NCBI GenBank assembly: GCA_903914985.1
Contig: CAIWRE010000452.1
Coordinates: 1 to 8,529, forward strand
Length of the DNA: 8,529 nucleotides
Origin: an uncultured beta proteobacterium
GTDB lineage: Bacteria; Pseudomonadota; Gammaproteobacteria; Burkholderiales; Burkholderiaceae_C
Direction of reading: 5' to 3'
This document shows, piece after piece, positions 1 through 5,735 of the stretch (position 1 is the stretch's first letter; each line of letters starts with the position of its first letter). Made by a program: the position numbers and the translations under genes. A model generated the notes under the pieces. It was not told the DNA's origin. It did not search any database and saw only the letters and a program-made list of their open reading frames with translations.

Positions 1-1137
1 GACATTGAATTCAGCCCCGAAGACGGCTACCGCAGCGACCCTGACTTTCTGTGCCGGGTGTTGGAGGCAGTCATTGCCGAAGGCGCGACCACCATCAACG
101 TCCCAGACACCGTGGGCTACGGAGTGCCCGAGTTGTATGGCAATTTCATCAAGTCATTGCGCGAACGCATCCCCAATTCAGACAAAGCCATTTGGTCTGT
201 GCACTGCCACAACGACCTGGGCATGGCGGTGGCGAACTCGCTGGCTGGCGTGAAGATTGGAGGTGCACGCCAGGTGGAGTGCACCATCAACGGCCTGGGC
301 GAGCGTGCTGGCAATTGCAGCTTGGAAGAAGTGGTGATGGCTGTCAAAACCCGGCGCGACTACTTCGGCTTGGACCTCGGCATTGACACGCGCCACATTC
401 TGGCGGCGAGTCGCATGGTGAGCCAAACCACGGGCTTCGTCGTGCAGCCTAACAAAGCCGTGGTCGGTGCCAATGCCTTCGCCCACGCCTCGGGCATCCA
501 CCAGGACGGCGTACTCAAAGCGCGTGACACCTACGAGATCATGCGCGCCGAAGACGTGGGATGGAGCGCCAACAAGCTGGTGTTGGGCAAACTCAGTGGC
601 CGCAACGCCTTCAAGCAGCGCCTCAATGAGCTGGGCGTGCAGCTCGACAGCGAGGCGGAAATTAACGCGGCGTTTGCCCGCTTTAAAGAACTGGCCGACC
701 GCAAGGCAGAGATTTTTGACGAGGATATTTTGGCGCTGGTCAGCGATGAAAGCGTTTCACAGGGCAAGGAGCAATTTGCCTTTGTGTCCTTGGCCCAGCA
801 TAGCGAGACCGGCGAACGACCGCACGCGCGGGTTGTGTTCACGAGCGGCGGGCACGAGATTCGCTCCGAATCAGACGGTAATGGGCCCGTGGACGCCTCG
901 CTCAAAGCGATTGAGGCCCATGTCCAAAGTGGTGCGGAAATGGTCTTGTACTCGGTCAATGCGATCAGTGGTTCGACCGAAAGCCAGGGCGAAGTGACCG
1001 TGCGCCTGCAAAACAGCGGCCGTGTGGTGAACGGTACAGGGTCGGATCCGGACATTGTGGTGGCGTCTGCCAAGGCCTACTTGAGTGCCCTCAACAAGCT
1101 GCAAAGCAAGGCCGATCGAGTCGCCGCGCAGGGTTGA
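1..1137 (+). CDS. leuA: 2-isopropylmalate synthase, 3' part (N-terminus outside window)
   Basis: Condenses acetyl-CoA with 2-oxoisovalerate to 2-isopropylmalate, the first committed step of leucine biosynthesis, in the cytoplasm. The frame is open from base 1, and 378 residues are visible. Family members of this type have about 510 residues, so roughly 130 N-terminal residues, including the first catalytic motif, lie outside. The visible part holds the second half of the HMGL-like TIM barrel. Metal-binding histidines are in HCHNDLG (window residues 68-74), and the conserved NGLGERAGN follows at 97-105, its last Asn being the third metal ligand by comparison with E. coli LeuA. ASGIHQDGVLK is at 163-173. 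After the DEDI stretch near residue 240 comes the C-terminal regulatory domain that binds leucine for feedback inhibition. A GTG at 58 is internal and not the start. The gene ends in TGA with no clear intrinsic terminator. Homocitrate or citramalate synthase is less likely given this wording. Confidence 0.96.
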   Translation, partial: DIEFSPEDGYRSDPDFLCRVLEAVIAEGATTINVPDTVGYGVPELYGNFIKSLRERIPNSDKAIWSVHCHNDLGMAVANSLAGVKIGGARQVECTINGLGERAGNCSLEEVVMAVKTRRDYFGLDLGIDTRHILAASRMVSQTTGFVVQPNKAVVGANAFAHASGIHQDGVLKARDTYEIMRAEDVGWSANKLVLGKLSGRNAFKQRLNELGVQLDSEAEINAAFARFKELADRKAEIFDEDILALVSDESVSQGKEQFAFVSLAQHSETGERPHARVVFTSGGHEIRSESDGNGPVDASLKAIEAHVQSGAEMVLYSVNAISGSTESQGEVTVRLQNSGRVVNGTGSDPDIVVASAKAYLSALNKLQSKADRVAAQG

Positions 1138-1145
1138 CCGCAGAG

Positions 1146-1177
1146 TTGCATGGCTTTGCATGATGTTTCTTATGCAA
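1146..1177. repeat. TTGCAT motif cluster (two direct, one inverted)
   Basis: TTGCATG occurs at 1146-1152 and again at 1156-1162, exactly 10 bp apart. The inverted copy ATGCAA follows at 1172-1177. The second and third copies can form a 6-bp stem with a 10-nt loop. The cluster lies directly upstream of the candidate -35 box at 1182 and just after the leuA stop. It could be an operator or a weak processing hairpin. No T-tract follows closely, so it is not a typical terminator. Confidence 0.35.
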
Positions 1178-1181
1178 GTGC

Positions 1182-1209
1182 TTGATTTAAGAGGATTTTT
1201 GACTAAACT
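1182..1209 (+). promoter_or_regulatory. Candidate sigma-70 promoter for pbpG
   Basis: TTGATT (1182-1187) and TAAACT (1204-1209) are separated by 16 bp and match 4 of 6 positions each in the -35 and -10 consensus. Transcription would start near 1216, giving a leader of about 37 nt before the GTG at 1253. It is the only reasonable promoter-like pair I see in the 115-bp gap after leuA. It is assigned by eye only. Confidence 0.4.
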
Positions 1210-1252
1210 CAGGCACCTTTTGTGAGAGCCAGAGCTTTGATGGGCTGGCGCT

Positions 1253-2311
1253 GTGCTTTCCTTGGACTTCAAATTGCATAAAAAACTACTTTCGCTGGTG
1301 CTGTTCACCGTGGCCCTCGTTCACGGAACGGGTGCCTTTGCCTTGAATGTTCAAAACGACAACGGAAATCCCGGTCGTGGTAGCCATGGAAAGGCCAAAC
1401 CTGCGGTCAAACCTGCGGTCAAACCCGTTCCAAAGCGTGTGACCGTTGCGCCCAGGAGTCCTGCAAAGCCTTCCTATGGGGAAGTGGCGGGTCTACATGC
1501 GGCGCGCGATACGCTGGCGCTCAAGTCAAGCGTGGCGCTGGTGATTGACCAGGACACCAAAGAAGTACTTTTGCAAAAAAACGAATCGGCGGTGTTGCCG
1601 ATTGCTTCGATTACCAAGCTGATGACCGGAGTGCTGGTCACAGAAGCCAAGCTGCCGATGGATGAACTGATCACCATCTCACAGGCTGATGTGGACATGG
1701 AAAAAGGCAGCCGTTCCCGCCTGAATGTTGGCACGGTGCTCTCGCGGGGTGAGTTATTGCATCTGGCGCTGATGTCCAGCGAAAACCGCGCAGCCCATGC
1801 ATTGGGTCGCAGCTACCCCGGCGGAATGAGCGTTTTTGTCAGTCTGATGAATGCGAAGGCTACGGCCTTGGGCATGCATTCCACCAATTATGTGGAGCCC
1901 ACCGGCTTGTCCAGCAAGAATCAATCGAGCGCGACCGATTTGGCAACGTTGGTGAACTACGCCTATGGCAATTCCACCTTGCGTGAGCTGTCCACCTCGC
2001 CCGGTTACGATGTCGAGGTGGGTCGGCGCACATTGCGCTTTAACAATACCAACCGCCTGGTCAAGAGCCCGGCATGGGACATTGGCCTACAAAAAACCGG
2101 CTATATCTCAGAAGCGGGTCAATGCCTGGTGATGCAAGCCAAAGTGGCCGGTCGCAAGCTGATCATGGTGTTTTTAGATTCGGCGGGCAAGCTCAGCCGC
2201 ATTGCGGATGCTGAACGGGTTCGCCACTGGGTGGAATCCAACCCCTCCATGCTGAACCGCGGTGCGCCGGTGGCATCTTTGGTCACCGAAACGCGCGCAA
2301 GCGCGAACTAA
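1253..2311 (+). CDS. pbpG: D-alanyl-D-alanine endopeptidase, PBP7-like (peptidase S11)
   Basis: A periplasmic low-molecular-weight penicillin-binding protein, expected to cleave D-Ala-mDAP cross-links in peptidoglycan during remodelling. The first residues are basic (K7, K10, K11), a hydrophobic stretch spans about 12-23, and AFA at 28-30 fits signal peptidase I. A Lys/Pro/Ala-rich linker (about 46-73) precedes the catalytic domain. All three active-site motifs are present: SITK (S119 nucleophile, K122), SEN (176-178) and KTG (281-283). At 352 residues it is somewhat longer than E. coli PBP7, mostly through the linker. An in-frame TGA at 1238-1240 forces the start downstream of it. GTG 1253 is the first candidate and gives a complete signal peptide; TTG 1262 and TTG 1274 are alternatives. 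No good Shine-Dalgarno is visible before GTG. A DacA/DacC-type carboxypeptidase is possible but lacks support, since no C-terminal amphipathic anchor is seen. The stop overlaps that of the converging iclR. Confidence 0.88.
   Translation: MLSLDFKLHKKLLSLVLFTVALVHGTGAFALNVQNDNGNPGRGSHGKAKPAVKPAVKPVPKRVTVAPRSPAKPSYGEVAGLHAARDTLALKSSVALVIDQDTKEVLLQKNESAVLPIASITKLMTGVLVTEAKLPMDELITISQADVDMEKGSRSRLNVGTVLSRGELLHLALMSSENRAAHALGRSYPGGMSVFVSLMNAKATALGMHSTNYVEPTGLSSKNQSSATDLATLVNYAYGNSTLRELSTSPGYDVEVGRRTLRFNNTNRLVKSPAWDIGLQKTGYISEAGQCLVMQAKVAGRKLIMVFLDSAGKLSRIADAERVRHWVESNPSMLNRGAPVASLVTETRASAN
1397..1425 (+). repeat. 12-bp tandem repeat in pbpG linker
   Basis: The 12-bp unit AAACCTGCGGTC occurs twice in tandem (1397-1408 and 1409-1420) and begins a third, degenerate copy (AAACC). 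It encodes the KPAVKPAVKPV part of the low-complexity Pro/Lys linker between signal peptide and catalytic domain of the PBP7-like protein. The unit keeps the frame, so copy-number change would alter only linker length. Confidence 0.8.
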
Positions 2312-3090
2312 GCTCCTCCCCGGTACCCCAGGGTTTGGGAAATTTGCTGGGCGGTTTCTTTGAGCTTGGGCATCCAAGCGTCGTCCATGCGTCCTGACGG
2401 CGACGAGATTGACAAACCAGCCACCAGCTTGGCCTGGTCATCGTAAACCCCCGCTGCCATGCAGCGCACTCCCAGCTCCAGTTCCTCGTTGTCATTGGCC
2501 TGACCGGACTGGCGGACCCGCGAAAGTTCACGTTCCAGTCGTGGCAAGTCGGTAATGCTGTTTTTGGTTTGTCCTTGCAAACCGGTGCGTGTGGCATAGG
2601 CGCGAATGCGTTGCGGATCGTCGGCAGCCAAAAAAAGCTTGCCCACAGACGTGAGGTGCAGTGGTGCACGACCGCCAATGGCGCGTACCACCTGCATGCC
2701 GGAGCGCTCACTGAAGGCTCGCTCGACGTAAATGATTTCGTCGCCTTGGCGCATGCTCAGATTGACGGGCTGCTGCGTTAGTTTGTGCAACTCGCGCATA
2801 GGTGCCAATGCCGCGTCACGCACATTCAGGCGCCCTTTGACCAGGTTTCCCAACTCAAGCAGACGCATTCCCAGGCGGTAGCTTCCAGGCTGGGGGCGGT
2901 CGGCAAAGCGGCCCAGCACCAGGTCGTTCAAGATGCGGTGTGCCGTTGACGGGTGGAGACCCGCCTTTTCACTGATGTCTTTGAGCGACATAGCCTCTTC
3001 GCGTGACGCTAGCACGTCGATCAGGGTAAACATGCGCTCTATCACTTGGACAGAAGGTACGGCGTTGGAGGGAAGGTCAGGTTGGGTCAT
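2308..3090 (-). CDS. IclR-family transcriptional regulator
   Basis: A DNA-binding regulator of 260 residues, a normal length for the IclR family. The N-terminal winged helix-turn-helix lies at about 13-75: SLKDISEKAGLHPSTAHRIL (35-54) is the HTH, followed by a wing ending at the YRLG motif (71-74). The C-terminal effector-binding domain (about 90-255) shows family landmarks: TSVGKLFLA at 147-155 and the ELGVRCMAAGVYD stretch with C210. The ligand and target genes cannot be read from the sequence. The start ATG (3088-3090) lies inside the end of bpt, which it overlaps by 14 bp, and an AAGG a few bases upstream within bpt could serve as ribosome binding site. It is therefore probably translated from the aat-bpt transcript. 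Its stop overlaps the pbpG stop tail to tail (2308-2311). No private promoter is evident. Confidence 0.93.
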   Translation of the reverse strand: MTQPDLPSNAVPSVQVIERMFTLIDVLASREEAMSLKDISEKAGLHPSTAHRILNDLVLGRFADRPQPGSYRLGMRLLELGNLVKGRLNVRDAALAPMRELHKLTQQPVNLSMRQGDEIIYVERAFSERSGMQVVRAIGGRAPLHLTSVGKLFLAADDPQRIRAYATRTGLQGQTKNSITDLPRLERELSRVRQSGQANDNEELELGVRCMAAGVYDDQAKLVAGLSISSPSGRMDDAWMPKLKETAQQISQTLGYRGGA

Positions 3091-3844
3091 GGGGCCTTGG
3101 GTGTACCAATGTGTGTGTATGCCATTTGCCGTCGACGAGCATCTGGGCAGGTTGGTATTGGTTCTTGTAACGCATTTTTTGGCTTTGTTCTATCCAATAG
3201 CCCAAGTATAAAAAAGACAGATCCAATTTCTTGACTTGCTCAATTTGCCACAGCACGTTGTAGGTGCCATAGCTGGCCCGGTCATCGGGGTCGTAAAAGG
3301 TGTAGACCGCCGAAATTCCATCACTCAGTACATCCACGATCGAGACCATTTTCAGCTCGCCCCGTGCGCCATCGGCATCGCTTTCGCGGAATTCGACCAA
3401 GCGGGAGTTGACACGGCTTTGCAGCAGGAACTGGGTGTACTGGCTTGCGCTGTCATCTTCCATGCCTCCGCCCGCGTGGCGGCTTTGCTGGTAGCGCTGG
3501 TACAGCGCATAGTGTTCGGCCGAAAAGCCCAGATCCAGCACGCGCGCCTGGAGTCCCTGGTGCTGTTTCCATGCCCGCCGCTGGCTGCGACTGGGCTGGA
3601 ACTCGCTGGCGTGTACACGCATCGCGACACAGGCCTGGCAGCCGTCGCAGTGCGGACGGTAGGTAAACATCCCGCTGCGCCTGAAACCTTCTGCCACCAG
3701 GTCGGAGTAGGTAGCGTTGTCGATCAAATGGCTGGGCGTGGCCACTTGAGAGCGCGCCATGCGGTCCGGCAGGTAGCTGCAAGCGTAGGGCGCCGTGGAA
3801 TAAAACTGCAGCGCTTGCAGAGGTAGATCTTTCAGGTGGGTCAT
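3077..3844 (-). CDS. bpt: Aspartate/glutamate leucyltransferase (bacterial arginyl-tRNA-protein transferase family)
   Basis: Transfers leucine from leucyl-tRNA to proteins with N-terminal Asp or Glu, marking them for ClpS/ClpAP degradation in the N-degron pathway; cytoplasmic. The protein has 255 residues, close to the family's usual size. The N-terminal ATE domain carries CSYLPDRMAR (C22-) and the Cys-rich YRPHCDGCQACV (C66, C69, C72). The C-terminal ATE domain has FYDPDDRASYGTYNVLWQIE (183-202) followed by LDLSFLYLGYWI (207-218). The bacterial Bpt type (Leu transfer) is inferred from family size and pairing with aat; older annotations call such genes ate, arginyltransferase. The start ATG at 3844 follows the aat stop with no base between (TGAATG), which points to translational coupling. 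The 3' end overlaps iclR by 14 bp. Confidence 0.94.
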   Translation of the reverse strand: MTHLKDLPLQALQFYSTAPYACSYLPDRMARSQVATPSHLIDNATYSDLVAEGFRRSGMFTYRPHCDGCQACVAMRVHASEFQPSRSQRRAWKQHQGLQARVLDLGFSAEHYALYQRYQQSRHAGGGMEDDSASQYTQFLLQSRVNSRLVEFRESDADGARGELKMVSIVDVLSDGISAVYTFYDPDDRASYGTYNVLWQIEQVKKLDLSFLYLGYWIEQSQKMRYKNQYQPAQMLVDGKWHTHTLVHPRPHDPT

Positions 3845-4597
3845 TCAGCGCTCAGTCGAAGGCAAAAGCAGGTCCCAATCGGTTGGTGAAAAAATCCATT
3901 TCGGAGCAGCGGTTTGGCAAGCTTGGGCTGTTTCAGCAGTGAATTGTGAACGAGGCACCGGCGCCGCGCCCAGCGATGCCAGATGCCCCGTATTCTGCTG
4001 GCAATCGATCTGTTCCAAACCGTGGCGCAGGCAAAAGGCCACCAGCGCAGACAGGGCAATTTTGGAGGCATCGGTGCGCTTGCTGAACATGGATTCGCCG
4101 AAGACGGCCTTTCCGATCGAAACACAGTACAAGCCCGCCACCAGTTCGCCATCCACCCAGGTCTCTACGCTGTGCGCCAGCCCTAGTGCGTGCAAGTCGC
4201 AATAGGCCTGCACTATGGCAGGGACGATCCAGGTGCCGTTTTGGCCCTCTCGCGGTGCTTGGGCACATTGGTGTATCACTACTTCAAAGGCGGTATCCAT
4301 GCGAATCTCGCTGCCCGGCGTTTGCAGGAACTTGCGCAGTGTTTTTTTCAGCGAACGGTGCAGCTTGAAATCGGCAACCTTGAGCAGCATGCGCGGATCC
4401 GGGCTCCACCAGAGTACGGGCTGACCCGGGCTGAACCAGGGAAAAATGCCTTGGGCATAGGCACTTCGAAGGCTGGCTGCATCCAGCGTGCCGCCGGCAG
4501 CCAGCAAGCCCGGCGCCCCCGAGTCCTCGCCCAGTGCCTGGTCCACAGGTGGGAACGGGTCGTCGGGCTCGAGCCAAATCAGGGAAGGGGAGGGCAT
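3845..4597 (-). CDS. aat: Leucyl/phenylalanyl-tRNA-protein transferase
   Basis: Adds Leu or Phe from aminoacyl-tRNA to proteins beginning with Arg or Lys, creating a primary N-degron read by ClpS; cytoplasmic. The 250 residues carry the family's signature blocks: GLLAAGGTLDAASLRSAYAQ (30-49) leading into GIFPWFSPGQPVLWWSPDPR (50-69), TWIVPAI with AYCDLHALGLAHSVETW (122-148), GLYCVSIGKAVFGESMFS (155-172), ASKIAL (177-182) and DCQQNTGHLASLGA (198-211). I chose ATG 4597 because MPSPSLIWLEPDDPFPP is the normal N-terminus. The frame stays open upstream to an ATG at 4711, but that extension would run antisense through tRNA-Pro and adds residues unlike the family. No good Shine-Dalgarno is visible before 4597. 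It is the first gene of the aat-bpt-iclR cluster and diverges from the tRNA genes, with 86 bp between for both promoters. Confidence 0.95.
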   Translation of the reverse strand: MPSPSLIWLEPDDPFPPVDQALGEDSGAPGLLAAGGTLDAASLRSAYAQGIFPWFSPGQPVLWWSPDPRMLLKVADFKLHRSLKKTLRKFLQTPGSEIRMDTAFEVVIHQCAQAPREGQNGTWIVPAIVQAYCDLHALGLAHSVETWVDGELVAGLYCVSIGKAVFGESMFSKRTDASKIALSALVAFCLRHGLEQIDCQQNTGHLASLGAAPVPRSQFTAETAQACQTAAPKWIFSPTDWDLLLPSTER

Positions 4598-4668
4598 GAA
4601 ATGCAGTGTAGGGGCACCATGGAAGAAAGAAGTGCTTCGGTCCAGTCTATCGCCATCCGCCAGGCGGT

Positions 4669-4674
4669 TAGAAT
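4669..4674 (+). promoter_or_regulatory. Candidate -10 box of tRNA-Pro
   Basis: TAGAAT matches 5 of 6 consensus positions and ends 9 bp before the mature 5' end of tRNA-Pro, so transcription would begin within a few bases of the tRNA. No recognisable -35 hexamer sits at 16-18 bp upstream, which keeps this tentative. It lies in the 86-bp gap shared with the divergent aat. Confidence 0.4.
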
Positions 4675-4683
4675 ACGAGCTGT

Positions 4684-4760
<77 letters not shown>

Positions 4761-4767
4761 CATTATT

Positions 4768-4798
4768 TGCCAAAGCTCTGTCTTTGGCATTTTTGTTT
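4768..4798 (+). terminator. Rho-independent terminator after tRNA-Pro
   Basis: A perfect 8-bp stem, TGCCAAAG (4768-4775) with CTTTGGCA (4782-4789), has a 6-nt loop CTCTGT and is followed at once by TTTTTGTTT (4790-4798). The T-tract is on the + strand only, so it serves transcripts of tRNA-Pro and not the converging murI. It sits between the two tRNA genes, which suggests they are separate transcription units or that read-through is reduced. Confidence 0.75.
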
Positions 4799-4799
4799 C

Positions 4800-4805
4800 T
4801 ATGAT
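4800..4805 (+). promoter_or_regulatory. Candidate -10 box of tRNA-Arg
   Basis: TATGAT, 5 of 6 to consensus, ends 11 bp before the mature 5' end of tRNA-Arg. A matching -35 hexamer is not obvious at 16-18 bp; that position would fall inside the preceding terminator stem. If real, this promoter lets tRNA-Arg be made independently of tRNA-Pro. Confidence 0.35.
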
Positions 4806-4816
4806 GGGCGACCAGA

Positions 4817-4893
4817 CTGTCCGTAGCTCAGTTGGATAGAGCAACAGCCTTCTAAGCTGTAGGTCACAGGTTCGATTCCTGTCGGACAGGCCA
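4817..4893 (+). tRNA. tRNA-Arg (anticodon TCT)
   Basis: The 77-nt cloverleaf is complete. Acceptor CTGTCCG (4817-4823) pairs with CGGACAG (4883-4889), followed by G and an encoded CCA. The anticodon stem ACAGC (4844-4848) pairs with GCTGT (4856-4860) around loop CTTCTAA, placing TCT at 4851-4853, which reads AGA/AGG. The T stem ACAGG/CCTGT with loop TTCGATT is perfect. Only 11 bp separate its 3' end from the stop of the converging murI, and no terminator is seen there. Confidence 0.97.
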
Positions 4894-4904
4894 AACGCCC
4901 AGCC

Positions 4905-5714
4905 TCACACAATATTCAACTGACGCACCGCCCCCGTGCCGTCCAGCCATTGCCGGGCGGCATTTTCAAGCGCCGTTGGAGACCCGGTGGTCAACAATTC
5001 GACCCACGGTTCAGTCTTATCAGCAGTCAAGCCATCGCCGTCGCTCGTCTGCAACAAACTTGCGGTGCGCTGCGCTACCGGCAGACCGGCATCCATCAGC
5101 GCGACATCCGTTCCCACCAAGGTGCTCAATACGCTGGCCGCAAACGTGTAGTGGGTGCATCCCAGCACGACGGTGTCCATCTCGCCAGCGCCACTGCCCA
5201 AGGGCCCTAGCGCTTGCGTGTAGCGTGCGCACAACTGGTGTATCTGCGCATGGTCTGCGTTCTCGATGGCGGCAGCCAGGCCATCGCAGGCTTGCAGTAC
5301 GAAGCGCACTTTCGGGTCTTGGGCTTGCAAGAGCGCCGCAAACTTCTCGCTGGCCAGCGTGCTGCGCGTGGCCAGAACGCCCACCACGCCGGTGCGAGTG
5401 CGCGCAGCGGCGGGCTTCAGCGCCGGCTCGACGCCCACAATGGGCAGGCTGGGGTAGTCGGCGCGCAAGGTGGAAATGGCCGCTGCCGTTGCGGTATTGC
5501 ACGCTACGACCAAGGCGCTCACCCGGTGGTTTTGCACCAGATAGCGGCCTATGGCTGCGGAGCGCTCCAGCACATGCTGCACATCGCGCTCGCCATACGG
5601 CGCATGCCCCGCGTCCGACACATAGACAAACTGCGCTTGGGGCAGCGTCTGGCGCAGGGCCTTTAAAACGCTCAGGCCGCCGACGCCGCTGTCAAAAACG
5701 CCAATGGGCTGCAT
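4905..5714 (-). CDS. murI: Glutamate racemase
   Basis: Interconverts L- and D-glutamate without a cofactor, supplying D-Glu for the peptidoglycan stem peptide; cytoplasmic. The 269 residues are the family's normal length. Motifs are in order: FDSGVGGLSVL (7-17, with D8 and S9 at the active site), the PYGER loop (39-43), ACNTATA with catalytic C72, and GCTHYTF with the second catalytic Cys C186. The start ATG at 5714 gives the typical MxPIGVFDSGVGG-type beginning. It lies 21 bp downstream of the fumarase stop on the same strand and is probably co-transcribed with it, so cell-wall precursor supply would share a message with a TCA-cycle enzyme. It converges on the tRNA genes. Confidence 0.96.
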   Translation of the reverse strand: MQPIGVFDSGVGGLSVLKALRQTLPQAQFVYVSDAGHAPYGERDVQHVLERSAAIGRYLVQNHRVSALVVACNTATAAAISTLRADYPSLPIVGVEPALKPAAARTRTGVVGVLATRSTLASEKFAALLQAQDPKVRFVLQACDGLAAAIENADHAQIHQLCARYTQALGPLGSGAGEMDTVVLGCTHYTFAASVLSTLVGTDVALMDAGLPVAQRTASLLQTSDGDGLTADKTEPWVELLTTGSPTALENAARQWLDGTGAVRQLNIV

Positions 5715-5735
5715 GGGCGGATCTTGGCGGCGGAT

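Noticed and set aside
531..1308. Antisense frames opposite leuA (531-1073 and 871-1308, - strand).
   Set aside because: They have low-complexity Ser/Leu/Arg or His-rich products, no domain and no ribosome binding site. leuA on the other strand is unambiguous.
2291..2306. GC-rich inverted repeat (CGCGC-AA-GCGCG) near the pbpG stop as a terminator.
   Set aside because: The loop would be only 2-4 nt, it lies inside coding sequence, and no T-tract follows on either strand.
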